NCBI RefSeq assembly: GCF_004405125.1
Contig: NZ_SORX01000004.1
Location: 310,001-374,000 of the forward strand
Direction: 5' to 3'
DNA length: 64,000 bases
Source of the DNA: Jeotgalibacillus salarius
Lineage (GTDB): Bacteria; Bacillota; Bacilli; Bacillales; Jeotgalibacillaceae
Shown here piece after piece: positions 1-8,913 of the stretch. How positions within the stretch are numbered: position 1 is the stretch's first letter; each line of letters opens with the position of its first letter. The position numbers and the translations under genes are program-made. The notes below the pieces were generated by a model. That model saw only the letters and a program-made list of their open reading frames with translations. It was not told the origin of the DNA and searched no databases.

Positions 1-2
1 GA

Positions 3-509
3 CCCATCTTCCTCTTTCATCAGATGGATCAGCCGGACAGAAGAGTATTAATTGCCATTGGAGACAATGTCCGGAGAATGCAGGTAGCAGCATATTTAAA
101 AAATGACGCTGAGAAGTATTATACGGCAATTCACCCTTCAGCTGTCATCAGCCCATCAGCTGAAATTGGAGCTGGAACAGTCATCATGCCACATGCGGTC
201 GTCAATCCCGATGCGAGAATACATTCTTTTTCTATTATAAATTCAGGAGCCATTGTAGAACATGATTGTGAAGTTGGTGCATACACACACCTTTCTCCAA
301 ATACAACTTTAACAGGTGGTGTAAAAATAGGAGAGGGAAGTCATGTGGGAGCGGGAGCGACTATTATACCGGGAAAAATGCTGGGGAAATGGGTGACAGT
401 TGGAGCAGGAGCGGTTGTGACGAAGGATGTTCCGGATGGTCAGCTTGCGGTGGGATGCCCGGCGTATCTGGTTGATCGATCAGAACTGAAGAAGGAGGCT
501 CGGTTATGA
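3..509 (+). CDS. NeuD/PglD-family sugar O/N-acetyltransferase, 5' partial
   Basis: The reading frame is open to the left window edge, so the gene is cut; the first ATG at 24 is probably internal. The visible part has the end of the N-terminal nucleotide-sugar-binding domain (AIGDN at the start) and then a left-handed beta-helix of hexapeptide repeats (HPSAVISPSAEIGAGTVIM and later GAGATIIPG, VTVGAGAVVTKDVP). This is the arrangement of acetyltransferases such as PglD, NeuD and VioB, which acetylate an amino group on a nucleotide-linked deoxysugar using acetyl-CoA. The stop overlaps the start of the next gene, a DegT aminotransferase, by four bases (ATGA). Aminotransferase plus acetyltransferase is the normal pair that makes an N-acetylated amino-dideoxysugar. 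Exact sugar substrate unknown. Confidence 0.88.
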   Translation, partial: PIFLFHQMDQPDRRVLIAIGDNVRRMQVAAYLKNDAEKYYTAIHPSAVISPSAEIGAGTVIMPHAVVNPDARIHSFSIINSGAIVEHDCEVGAYTHLSPNTTLTGGVKIGEGSHVGAGATIIPGKMLGKWVTVGAGAVVTKDVPDGQLAVGCPAYLVDRSELKKEARL

Positions 510-1669
510 ATATGATTCATCTGTCAACCCCTCATATGAGCGGACTTGAAAAACAATATATTGAACACGCCTTTTCGGAAAATTGGATTGCTCCATTGGG
601 AACGAATGTATTCGAATTTGAAAAAGAACTATCAGCTTACGTCGAATCAGAAAGCGGTATCGCACTAAGTTCCGGAACAGCCGCTATTCATATGGCGTTA
701 AGGCTGCTCGATATTGGACCGGGTGATATTGTTTTTTGTTCAACTTTAACCTTTGTGGCAAGTGCAACCCCGATTCTATATCAACATGCTGTACCGGTGT
801 TTATTGATTCGGAGCCTGAAACATGGAATATGAGTCCACAGGCTCTGGAACGCGCGATGAGAGAGGCTGAAAAACAAGGAAAGCTTCCTAAAGCCGTTAT
901 TGTAGTTCATTTGTTTGGTCAGTCCGCCAAAATGGATGAATTGGTGGAAGTTTGTAACAGATATGACGTCCCAATCATTGAAGATGCTGCTGAATCGCTT
1001 GGATCAGCCTACAAAGGAAAGGCGAGCGGTACAATCGGACGTTTCGGGGTTTATTCGTTCAATGGAAATAAAATTATTACAACATCCGGTGGCGGTATGC
1101 TTGTGTCAAATCGCCCGGAGGATATCGACAGAGCACGTTTCCTGTCTGCTCAGGCAAAAGAACCGGCGCTACATTATGAGCATCGCGAAGCCGGATACAA
1201 CTATCGGTTAAGTAATGTACTGGCTGGTATTGGCCGTGGACAGCTGAAGGTGCTGGATTTGAGGGTAGCTGCCAGGAGAAGAGTGTTCCAACGTTATGAG
1301 CAGGAGTTGTTGTGTTATCCGGGTATTTCATTTCAGCGTGAACTTCAACACACAAAATCTAATCGCTGGTTGACCTCACTCCTGTTGGACATTGATGTAT
1401 TTCCATTATCAGCCGAAGAAACGGTTTCCCAATTGGCTGATTACCAGATAGAAGCCAGAAGAGTATGGAAGCCGATGCATTTGCAGCCGTTGTTTAAACA
1501 TGCAGATTACTATACTCACACAGTGGAAGAGGATATCGCATTGAAGCTCTTTACAGAGGGCATTTGCCTTCCATCAGGATCGAACCTGAGTGAGCGTGAC
1601 CAGACCAGGGTGATTGAATCCTTAAAGAATGTATTATCTATCCGTCATTCTTATCGAGAGATTCTTTAA
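506..1669 (+). CDS. DegT/DnrJ/EryC1-family sugar aminotransferase
   Basis: A 387-aa PLP-dependent aminotransferase that transfers an amino group to a 4-keto-6-deoxy nucleotide sugar. The opening LSTPHMSG and NWIAPLGTNV resemble PglE and perosamine-synthase-type enzymes. Family landmarks are SSGTAAIHMAL (phosphate binding), EDAAESLGS (the Asp that contacts the pyridine nitrogen) and GVYSFNGNKIITTSGGG, whose Lys should form the Schiff base. It overlaps the preceding acetyltransferase by four bases, so the two act in sequence. The substrate could be a UDP-4-keto sugar (as for PglE) made upstream of the window, or dTDP-4-keto-6-deoxyglucose made by RfbB at 5730. The sequence alone does not decide this. 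Confidence 0.93.
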   Translation: MNMIHLSTPHMSGLEKQYIEHAFSENWIAPLGTNVFEFEKELSAYVESESGIALSSGTAAIHMALRLLDIGPGDIVFCSTLTFVASATPILYQHAVPVFIDSEPETWNMSPQALERAMREAEKQGKLPKAVIVVHLFGQSAKMDELVEVCNRYDVPIIEDAAESLGSAYKGKASGTIGRFGVYSFNGNKIITTSGGGMLVSNRPEDIDRARFLSAQAKEPALHYEHREAGYNYRLSNVLAGIGRGQLKVLDLRVAARRRVFQRYEQELLCYPGISFQRELQHTKSNRWLTSLLLDIDVFPLSAEETVSQLADYQIEARRVWKPMHLQPLFKHADYYTHTVEEDIALKLFTEGICLPSGSNLSERDQTRVIESLKNVLSIRHSYREIL

Positions 1670-1693
1670 CCCGGAAGCGATGAGGGGTCTCAT

Positions 1694-2041
1694 ATGATCG
1701 GACCAAATATTTATAAATACAGGGTCGAAAAGGGGTATACATTATCGGAGCTGGCTGAAAAAGCAGGTGTTTCAAAGTCCTATTTAAGCAATATCGAACG
1801 AAATCTTAAACAGAATCCATCCATTCAGTTGTTGGAAAAAGTGGCCAATGTGCTGGAGGTTGATTTGAAGGAGCTGCTGCTCAGCGTGCAGACAGCAGAT
1901 AAGCCTTCAGAAGACGAGTGGACGAACTTCCTTAATGAGTTAAACAGCAGCAAATTGGAAGGAGTGGAGATAAAGGATTACCTATCTATTCTGGCGTACA
2001 TCAAATGGAAAAAGAAACAAGATGATCAGAAAAACTTATAA
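1694..2041 (+). CDS. SinR-like XRE regulator (first copy)
   Basis: A 115-aa protein with an N-terminal HTH_3 domain (residues 4-60, containing TLSELAEKAGVSKSYLSNIER) and a C-terminal SinR/SinI-type dimerisation segment (EDEWTNFLNELN through YIKWKKKQ). This is the architecture of SinR, the biofilm master repressor of Bacillus, which binds DNA through the N-terminal half and its antagonist SinI through the C-terminal half. It lies inside the polysaccharide operon, directly before the Wzz/tyrosine-kinase pair, where SinR- or SlrR-like genes are often found. A paralogue sits at 36738 beside the Pel operon. No separate SinI gene is seen in the window. Target promoters are inferred, not shown. Confidence 0.85.
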   Translation: MIGPNIYKYRVEKGYTLSELAEKAGVSKSYLSNIERNLKQNPSIQLLEKVANVLEVDLKELLLSVQTADKPSEDEWTNFLNELNSSKLEGVEIKDYLSILAYIKWKKKQDDQKNL

Positions 2042-2068
2042 AGTCCTTTTGACGGGAGGAAACAGATC

Positions 2069-2842
2069 GTGGATGAAATCATCAATTTTAAAGAGCTGTT
2101 TAAAAAGATAAAAAGGTATTTATTTCTTACAATTACGGTTGCTATTTTCAGCGCAGTCATCGCAGGGGTTGTGACGTTTTACTATTTAACACCTGTGTAT
2201 CAGGCAACGGCTCAGCTGTTAATTAATACGGAACAGAATGAACAGACGGGGATTTCATTTTCAAATATCCAGACGGACCTTCAGTTAATTAATACTTACA
2301 GTGTCATTATTAAAAGTCCAGTCGTATTAGAGCAGGTGGCAGAGGAGCTTGGGGGCGTTTTTACAACGGATGAACTGAATGAAAAAATAATGGTTCAGAC
2401 AGAGAGTAGTTCTCAGGTTGTCAATCTGACCGTCACAGATACAGATCCTTTACAGGCAGCTGAGATTGCAAATATCACTGCAGACATTTTTCAAAATGAG
2501 ATTGTTGATTTAATGAGTGTTGATAATGTAAGGCTTCTTACTCCTGCTGCAGCTTCCACAAACCAGTCCCCTGTAGAGCCGAATTTAATCGTGAATGTAG
2601 CGGTTTCCGGGCTGATTGGAGCGATGTTCACACTGACCATTGCGATGATGAAGGAATATCTGGATATCACAATCAAGGCTGAGCAGGACCTTGCAGAACT
2701 TGACCTTCCGTTTTTAGGTGCTGTTAATTTATTGTCTGATCAAAAAATGAAAAAGATCTATACAACGAAGAAAAGCGGGGAAAAGGTCATTCCTGTAAGG
2801 AGGGATTTATATGAAGATCAAAAGGAAAAGCAAACCATTTGA
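2069..2842 (+). CDS. Wzz/CpsC-type chain-length determinant, tyrosine kinase modulator
   Basis: A 257-aa membrane protein with two transmembrane segments (about residues 16-40 and 172-195) flanking an extracytoplasmic domain, and the usual pre-TM2 proline-rich turn (AASTNQSPVEPNLIVNV). This is the EpsA/YwqC/CapA family: it sets polysaccharide chain length and activates the partner BY-kinase encoded next. The start is GTG, placed 8 bases after a strong GGGAGGA. The 3' end overlaps the kinase gene by 32 bases, so the two are translationally coupled. Confidence 0.92.
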   Translation: MDEIINFKELFKKIKRYLFLTITVAIFSAVIAGVVTFYYLTPVYQATAQLLINTEQNEQTGISFSNIQTDLQLINTYSVIIKSPVVLEQVAEELGGVFTTDELNEKIMVQTESSSQVVNLTVTDTDPLQAAEIANITADIFQNEIVDLMSVDNVRLLTPAAASTNQSPVEPNLIVNVAVSGLIGAMFTLTIAMMKEYLDITIKAEQDLAELDLPFLGAVNLLSDQKMKKIYTTKKSGEKVIPVRRDLYEDQKEKQTI

Positions 2843-3512
2843 CTACACAATCCGTCATTTAATTACTGAGGTAAGTCCGATGTCACAAGAAGCAGAACAG
2901 TTCAGAACAATCCGGACTAACATTATGTTTTCATCTGCTGAACAAAATAGTCGCATTCTGATGGTAACCTCAGGGGGCCCTTCGGAAGGAAAGTCTACGG
3001 TAGCTGCCAACCTGGCGATTTCTTTCGCTCAGCAGGGAAAGAAAACGTTACTAGTCGATGCCGATCTCAGAAAGCCTACTGTCCATATTTCGTTCAGATT
3101 GATTAATACTTTGGGACTGACAAACTTTCTGACCAGACAAATAGAACTGGAAGGTGCTGTGCAGTCAACGTCGATTAAAATGCTGGACGTGTTAACATCG
3201 GGCCCTATTCCTCCTAATCCGGCTGAGTTACTCGGTTCATCAGTGATGCAGCGTTTTTTGGAGGAAGCACTGAAAGGTTACGACCTGGTTTTATTTGATA
3301 CCCCTCCTGTAACTGTCGTGGCGGATGCCAAAATCCTGTCCAATGTTTGTGATGGAACCATTCTGGTTTGTAAGCATGGGAAAACGGAACGGCAAAGCCT
3401 GGTGAAATCAAAAGAACTGTTATCAGCTGCTCAATCAAAAATTCTGGGAGTCGTGATCAATGGGAAAAAAAATAAAAAGAAAGAAATGAATTACTACTAC
3501 GGAACCTCGTAA
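2811..3512 (+). CDS. Bacterial tyrosine kinase of capsule/EPS synthesis (CpsD/EpsB type)
   Basis: A 233-aa cytoplasmic BY-kinase. Walker A is GGPSEGKST, Walker A' is LLVDADLRKP, and Walker B is LVLFDTPP. The C-terminus ends in a tyrosine cluster (NYYYGTS), the autophosphorylation tail expected in this family. In Gram-positives the kinase and its membrane activator are separate proteins, as here (gene at 2069). Cycling of tail phosphorylation controls polymer assembly. No YwqE-type phosphatase gene occurs in the visible part of the cluster, so it may lie upstream or elsewhere. Confidence 0.94.
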   Translation: MKIKRKSKPFDYTIRHLITEVSPMSQEAEQFRTIRTNIMFSSAEQNSRILMVTSGGPSEGKSTVAANLAISFAQQGKKTLLVDADLRKPTVHISFRLINTLGLTNFLTRQIELEGAVQSTSIKMLDVLTSGPIPPNPAELLGSSVMQRFLEEALKGYDLVLFDTPPVTVVADAKILSNVCDGTILVCKHGKTERQSLVKSKELLSAAQSKILGVVINGKKNKKKEMNYYYGTS

Positions 3513-3530
3513 AGAAAGAGAAGGGAGCAG

Positions 3531-4772
3531 ATGTTTATGAACATCCTTTTTCTGACGCTTGCTTATCCTGAAGAGGAGAACCAGACTAACCTCTACACGG
3601 ATTTGATGACAGAATTTGTTCGTCACGGTCACACCGTCCGGGTTATTTGTCAGCGCGAAGCAAAATCTGGTGGACAGACCGGGTGGACAGCCCACCGTGG
3701 TGTAAAGGTGTTACGGATCAGAACAGGCAATATAACACAATCCTCATTTATTGAAAAAGGGATCAGTTTAATCCGGCTGAAGCAGCAATTCATTAATGGA
3801 TACCGGAGTTACTTGCAACAAGAATCGTTTGATCTTCTGATTTATTCGACGCCACCTGTTGATTTCGCAGACGTTGTGGCGTTCATCAAACAGAAAAACA
3901 GGTGTAAAACTTATTTGTTATTAAAGGATATTTTTCCTCAGAATGCAGTGGATATGGAACTGATGAGAAATGGAAGTCTACTTCACCGGTATTTTCGAAA
4001 CAAGGAAAGAAAGCTTTACCGGAACAGCGATCATATTGGCTGTATGTCAGAAGGAAACAGACAATTTTTGTTGAAGCACAATCCAGAGCTGTCCGCACAA
4101 AAAGTGGATGTGAATCCCAATTCCATTCAACCCGGTGATGTAAAGACACTGGTGGAAAAAGATACATTAAAAGAAAAAATGGGAATCCCAATCGATGCGA
4201 CCGTTTACCTATATGGTGGAAACCTAGGTAAACCACAGGGCATCGATTTTTTATTGGAAACAGTCAAAAGTCTGAAGGGGCGGTCAGACATCTATTTTCT
4301 TATTGTCGGATCCGGAACAGAATATGAAAAGATAAGCTATTGCATTCAGGATTATCAGTTATCTAATGTAAAGCTTTTAACGGCTCTTCCTAAAACGGAC
4401 TTCGATGCACTGGTCAGCGCGGCCGATGTTGGCATGATCTATCTCGACAGGCGATTCACAATTCCGAACATTCCATCAAGATTATTGTCTTATATGGAGC
4501 AGTCCACATGCATCTACGCCATAACAGACCGTCATACAGACCTTAAAGAGATCATTTCTAGTGCTGACTGCGGTTTTTGGAGTGAGGCTGGGGATCTAGC
4601 GGCATTTAAAGGTGTTATTGAAAAGATTCAGAGTCACAACAGCCTGTCCCGGTTGGGAGAAAACGGTCGAGCGTATTTGGAAAATCACTTTACGGTCAGT
4701 ATTTCATACGACAGAATTATCGGAGCAATAGGCATGGATGAACAGCAAGGATTATTTTCAGTATCCGTTTAG
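3531..4772 (+). CDS. GT4 glycosyltransferase, WbuB-like
   Basis: A 413-aa GT-B fold glycosyltransferase. The N-terminal half starts [14 protein letters not shown] and keeps the [10 protein letters not shown] stretch typical of WbuB-like enzymes. The C-terminal half holds the donor-binding Rossmann domain ([28 protein letters not shown]). WbuB enzymes transfer N-acetyl-L-fucosamine in several O-antigen and capsule loci. The CapE-CapF-CapG pathway for UDP-L-FucNAc lies 2 kb downstream in the same cluster, which fits that role. Donor assignment is inference from context. Confidence 0.85.
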   Translation: MFMNILFLTLAYPEEENQTNLYTDLMTEFVRHGHTVRVICQREAKSGGQTGWTAHRGVKVLRIRTGNITQSSFIEKGISLIRLKQQFINGYRSYLQQESFDLLIYSTPPVDFADVVAFIKQKNRCKTYLLLKDIFPQNAVDMELMRNGSLLHRYFRNKERKLYRNSDHIGCMSEGNRQFLLKHNPELSAQKVDVNPNSIQPGDVKTLVEKDTLKEKMGIPIDATVYLYGGNLGKPQGIDFLLETVKSLKGRSDIYFLIVGSGTEYEKISYCIQDYQLSNVKLLTALPKTDFDALVSAADVGMIYLDRRFTIPNIPSRLLSYMEQSTCIYAITDRHTDLKEIISSADCGFWSEAGDLAAFKGVIEKIQSHNSLSRLGENGRAYLENHFTVSISYDRIIGAIGMDEQQGLFSVSV

Positions 4773-4804
4773 TGTCAAACGTAAAAAGTGTGAGGAGGAG
4801 AGTT

Positions 4805-5698
4805 ATGAAGGGGATTATTCTTGCTGGTGGATCAGGTACCAGGCTTTATCCGCTGACACGTTCAATTTCAAAACAGATTTTACCAGTTTATGACAAACCG
4901 ATGATTTATTATCCATTATCTGTCCTGATGCTCGCGAATATTAGGGAGGTGTTAATCATTTCGACTCCCAGGGATATTCATTGCTTCAAAGCACTGCTGG
5001 GTGACGGGTCAGAGCTTGGTATGTCGTTCGAGTATGCGGTTCAGGAGGAGCCGAACGGTTTAGCTGAGGCCTTTATCATCGGTGAAGACTTTGTAGGACA
5101 ATCCAATGCGGCACTCATCCTTGGGGACAACATTTTTTATGGATCAAATCTTTCAAATACACTGCTCGAAGCGTCCCGTATTGAAAGTGGAGGAGTCATT
5201 TTCGGCTGTCCGGTGAGAGATCCCCGCGCTTACGGTGTTGTAGAGATAGATGAAAATCATAAAGCGCTGTCTATTGAAGAAAAACCGGAATTTCCAAAGT
5301 CATCACTTGCGGTACCGGGGCTTTATTTCTTTGATAATCAAGTTTTCGAGATTGCGAAAAACGTAAAGCCATCAGAAAGAGGGGAAAAAGAAATCACCTC
5401 TGTCATTGACGTTTATTTGAAGCAGGGCAATTTACATGTAGAAGTAACGGGGAGAGGACTTGCATGGCTGGATACTGGAACCCATGAATCTCTGAATAAT
5501 GCAGCCAACTTCGTTGAAGCGGTTCAAAAAAGACAGGGATTATACATTGCCTGTATTGAAGAAATCGCGTTTCGGAAGGGCTATATCACGAAGCAGCAGT
5601 TGCTTGATCTGGCTAAGCCCCTGTTAAAAACAGAATACGGACAGTACATGGTTGAGGTTGCACACAGTGTGTACGAAAAAGAAATTATCACTGCTTAA
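4805..5698 (+). CDS. rfbA: Glucose-1-phosphate thymidylyltransferase
   Basis: A 297-aa nucleotidyltransferase that makes dTDP-glucose from dTTP and glucose-1-phosphate. The start is set at the ATG after GAGGAGAG, giving the canonical N-terminus [18 protein letters not shown]; an earlier in-frame GTG at 4772 would add 11 unlikely residues. Signature pieces include [26 protein letters not shown] and [11 protein letters not shown]. It is followed closely by rfbB. rfbC and rfbD (epimerase and reductase for dTDP-L-rhamnose) are not in this window. Confidence 0.96.
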   Translation: MKGIILAGGSGTRLYPLTRSISKQILPVYDKPMIYYPLSVLMLANIREVLIISTPRDIHCFKALLGDGSELGMSFEYAVQEEPNGLAEAFIIGEDFVGQSNAALILGDNIFYGSNLSNTLLEASRIESGGVIFGCPVRDPRAYGVVEIDENHKALSIEEKPEFPKSSLAVPGLYFFDNQVFEIAKNVKPSERGEKEITSVIDVYLKQGNLHVEVTGRGLAWLDTGTHESLNNAANFVEAVQKRQGLYIACIEEIAFRKGYITKQQLLDLAKPLLKTEYGQYMVEVAHSVYEKEIITA

Positions 5699-5729
5699 AA
5701 TACTTCATAAACCCAATGGGAGGCTTGCT

Positions 5730-6752
5730 ATGAAGATACTGGTAACCGGTGGAGCTGGATTTATAGGCTCTCATTTTATCAAATACATGCTGGCGCAAAC
5801 TGAGTTTCAAATTGTAAATCTGGATGCTTTAACTTATGCAGCAGATCTGGACAGCCTTGAAGCCGTTGCAGGGTCTGAACGGTATACGTTTATTCAGGGA
5901 AATATCAATAACCGGTCACTTGTACAAAGTATTTTTCGTGAGCACAACATTACAATAGTCGTGAACTTTGCTGCTGAATCACACGTAGACCGGAGCATAG
6001 TGGATCCAGAGATTTTCACAAAAACAAATGTGCTTGGCACACAGGTGCTCCTGGATACAGCATTAAAAAGCTGGAGCAGGAAGCCCGACAAATATGCACC
6101 GGATTTAGGTGGTCATCATAAATTCATTCAAATTTCAACTGACGAAGTATATGGATCTTTACAGGCGTCCGAATACTTCACAGAGCATACGAATCTTTCT
6201 CCCAACAGTCCTTACTCAGCTTCAAAAGCAGCGGCGGATATGTTGGTTCGTGCTTATCATCAAACTTATGGACTTCCAGTCAATATCACGAGGTGCTCGA
6301 ATAATTATGGGCCGAATCAATATCCTGAAAAATTAATTCCCTTTATGTTTTCAAGAGCAATGAAGGGTGAAAAGCTGCCTCTTTATGGTGACGGGCTGCA
6401 AATCAGAGACTGGCTGTATGTAGAGGATCACTGCTCCGCCATTGCAGTGGTGCTTGAAAAAGGGAAAGACGGAGAGGTTTATAACATCGGTGGAAATAAC
6501 GAAAAAACAAATATAGAGGTTGCCCTGAACATACTCGCACATGCAGGTAAAGAAAAAGAGGAGATTTGTTTCGTCACAGACCGACCTGGACATGACCGGC
6601 GCTATGCGATTGATTCCTCCAAAATACAACAAGAGCTCGGGTGGTCGCCTGTTTATACGTTTGAAAAAGGAATAAAACTTACCCTGGACTGGTATCAGCA
6701 GCATCCGGAATGGTTTAAGAAAATCGCAGCAGCCAAAAGTCAGATCAGCTGA
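5730..6752 (+). CDS. rfbB: dTDP-glucose 4,6-dehydratase
   Basis: A 340-aa extended SDR enzyme that turns dTDP-glucose into dTDP-4-keto-6-deoxyglucose. The start is placed at the ATG after GGGAGG, giving MKILVTGGAGFIGSHF, which is the NAD-binding glycine motif. The catalytic pieces are STDEVYG (Thr-Asp-Glu of the dehydratase) and YSASKAAAD (Tyr-xxx-Lys). It follows rfbA. Without rfbC/rfbD in view, its product may feed an aminotransferase route, for example the DegT enzyme at 506, rather than rhamnose. Confidence 0.96.
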   Translation: MKILVTGGAGFIGSHFIKYMLAQTEFQIVNLDALTYAADLDSLEAVAGSERYTFIQGNINNRSLVQSIFREHNITIVVNFAAESHVDRSIVDPEIFTKTNVLGTQVLLDTALKSWSRKPDKYAPDLGGHHKFIQISTDEVYGSLQASEYFTEHTNLSPNSPYSASKAAADMLVRAYHQTYGLPVNITRCSNNYGPNQYPEKLIPFMFSRAMKGEKLPLYGDGLQIRDWLYVEDHCSAIAVVLEKGKDGEVYNIGGNNEKTNIEVALNILAHAGKEKEEICFVTDRPGHDRRYAIDSSKIQQELGWSPVYTFEKGIKLTLDWYQQHPEWFKKIAAAKSQIS

Positions 6753-6782
6753 AAAAACATCTGAAGATCGGAGTTGAATTCA

Positions 6783-7805
6783 ATGTTTGAACATAAAACG
6801 CTTTTAATTACCGGAGGAACGGGCTCTTTCGGTCACGCTGTTATGGAACGGTTCTTATACACCGACATACAGGAAATCAGAATCTTTTCACGGGATGAAA
6901 AAAAGCAGGATGAGATGAGAAGAAAGTATGCAAATGACAAGCTGAAGTTCTACATTGGTGATGTCAGAGATCTTCAGAGCGTGAAAAATGCGATGTACGG
7001 AGTGGATTATGTCTTTCACGCAGCTGCGCTGAAACAGGTGCCTTCCTGTGAGTTCTTTCCGCTTGAAGCGGTTAAAACAAACGTCATAGGAACAGACAAC
7101 GTGCTGACAGCAGCGATCGAAACTCATGTTAAAAAAGTGATCTGCCTGTCAACTGATAAAGCAGCCTATCCGATCAATGCGATGGGAATTTCAAAGGCAA
7201 TGATGGAAAAAGTATTTGTCGCTAAATCAAAAACAATTCACCCGGATCATACCCTTATTTGTGGGACCCGTTACGGAAACGTCATGGCGTCTAGAGGGTC
7301 TGTGATTCCATTGTTTATAGAACAGATTAAAAGCGGCAAACCAATCACCGTCACAGACCCTGATATGACAAGATTTCTGATGAGTCTAGAGGATGCAGTC
7401 GAGCTTGTTGTATTTGCATTCCTGAACGCAAAAGCAGGAGATATTATGGTGCAGAAATCACCGGCATCAACGATCGGGGATCTGGCCTTTGCTCTTAAGG
7501 AACTGTTCGATGCAGATAATGAAATTAAAGTCATCGGCACACGTCATGGGGAGAAGCTGTACGAAACACTTCTCACACGTGAGGAATATGTGGTTGCTGA
7601 GGACATGGGCGGCTTCTACCGGGTTCCTGCAGATGTCAGAGATCTTAATTATGATAAGTACTTTGTAGAGGGTGATCATAAAATCTCCTTCAGCTCAGAA
7701 TATAACTCTCACAATACATTGAGATTGAGTATTGATGAAATAAAAGAAAAGTTGCGTGCCCTCCCTTATGTGAGAGAGCAGCTGGAAAGCTGGATTACAG
7801 TATGA
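6783..7805 (+). CDS. capE: UDP-GlcNAc 4,6-dehydratase/5-epimerase (CapE/FnlA type)
   Basis: A 340-aa short UDP-sugar dehydratase. It has TGGTGSFG near the N-terminus, FSRDEKKQDEMR, AAALKQVP, and the catalytic STDKAAYP...MGISKAMMEK region, where the classical Tyr of the SDR triad is replaced by Met as in the CapE/FlaA1 group. It starts the three-step route from UDP-GlcNAc to UDP-N-acetyl-L-fucosamine, followed directly by CapF and CapG. The ATG at 6783 is chosen because GGAG at 6769 is properly spaced; a TTG at 6774 would sit on the ribosome site. It overlaps capF by four bases. Confidence 0.93.
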   Translation: MFEHKTLLITGGTGSFGHAVMERFLYTDIQEIRIFSRDEKKQDEMRRKYANDKLKFYIGDVRDLQSVKNAMYGVDYVFHAAALKQVPSCEFFPLEAVKTNVIGTDNVLTAAIETHVKKVICLSTDKAAYPINAMGISKAMMEKVFVAKSKTIHPDHTLICGTRYGNVMASRGSVIPLFIEQIKSGKPITVTDPDMTRFLMSLEDAVELVVFAFLNAKAGDIMVQKSPASTIGDLAFALKELFDADNEIKVIGTRHGEKLYETLLTREEYVVAEDMGGFYRVPADVRDLNYDKYFVEGDHKISFSSEYNSHNTLRLSIDEIKEKLRALPYVREQLESWITV

Positions 7806-8911
7806 AAGTGCTGATTACAGGCTCAAATGGATTTATTGCTCAAAACCTTATGGCTGAATTGCAGCAGCATCCGGACTGTGAGCTCTTCCTGTTTAATCGA
7901 AACACCCCTGAAGACTTGTTCGATCAATATTGCCGGGATGCAGACTTCGTTTTCCACCTGGCGGGAGTGAACAGACCGCTTCATACCTCAGAGTTTGAAG
8001 CAGGAAATAAAGGACTGACAGAGGAGCTTGTGACGAGGCTGGAAAAGCACCATAATCAGTGCCCGGTTGTTTACTCTTCCTCCATTCAGGCAGAGCAGAA
8101 AAACCCTTATGGCTTAAGTAAACAAAAAGGCGAAGAGGTACTGCAGGTGCATGCAGCCCTTCAGCAATCGAAGGTTTTTATCTACAGACTGCCAAATGTG
8201 TTTGGTAAATGGAGCCGTCCGGATTACAACAGCGTCGTTGCTACGTTTTGTTACCGGATCTCAAGAGGGCAGTCCATTACGCTTCACGATCCATCCACGA
8301 CACTGATGCTTGTTTATATTGACGACGTCGTAAAATCTTTTGTTCATTTAATGCGTCACCATTTGTCGGTGGAGAGTGGGTACCGTGAGATTGTTCCTGT
8401 GTATCACACAGAGCTTGGGCGTATCGCTGAAACCATTGATTCATTCAGGAAGTGCCGTGAAGAGCTCAGTCTTCCTGACATGTCGAAAGAATTGATTAAA
8501 AAGCTTTACAGCACGTATTTAAGCTATCTTCCGACAGATAACTTCAGCTATTCGTTAACGATGCACCGTGATCATAGAGGCTCATTTTCAGAGTTCTTAA
8601 AAACAAGCGAACGAGGTCAGGTATCAGTAAACATCTCAAAGCCCGGGATCGTAAAAGGAAACCACTGGCATCACTCCAAAAATGAAAAATTTCTGGTCGT
8701 GAGCGGCAGGGGCGTTATCCGGTTCAGGCACATTCTGTCGAAAGAAGTGATTGAATACTTTGTTAGTGGAGATGAACTTCAGGTAGTGGATGTTCCGGTT
8801 GGTTATACACATAACATCGAGAACCTGGGCTCAACCGACATGGTCACCCTGATCTGGGTCAATGAAATTTTTATACCTGAGGTTCCTGATACGTATTATT
8901 TGGAGGTGTGA
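7802..8911 (+). CDS. capF: Bifunctional reductase/cupin for UDP-L-FucNAc (CapF type)
   Basis: A 369-aa two-domain enzyme. Residues 1-245 form an SDR domain (ITGSNGFIAQNL; NPYGLSKQKGEE with the Tyr-xxx-Lys pair). The C-terminal 120 residues form a cupin (HRGSFSEF, GNHWHHSKNEKFLVVSGRG) with the metal-binding histidines and glutamate expected in CapF. CapF acts on the CapE product, with epimerisation by the cupin and NADPH reduction by the SDR domain, to give the UDP-L-talosamine intermediate used by CapG. Its start overlaps the capE stop and its end lies two bases before capG. Confidence 0.94.
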   Translation: MKVLITGSNGFIAQNLMAELQQHPDCELFLFNRNTPEDLFDQYCRDADFVFHLAGVNRPLHTSEFEAGNKGLTEELVTRLEKHHNQCPVVYSSSIQAEQKNPYGLSKQKGEEVLQVHAALQQSKVFIYRLPNVFGKWSRPDYNSVVATFCYRISRGQSITLHDPSTTLMLVYIDDVVKSFVHLMRHHLSVESGYREIVPVYHTELGRIAETIDSFRKCREELSLPDMSKELIKKLYSTYLSYLPTDNFSYSLTMHRDHRGSFSEFLKTSERGQVSVNISKPGIVKGNHWHHSKNEKFLVVSGRGVIRFRHILSKEVIEYFVSGDELQVVDVPVGYTHNIENLGSTDMVTLIWVNEIFIPEVPDTYYLEV

Positions 8912-8913
8912 GA

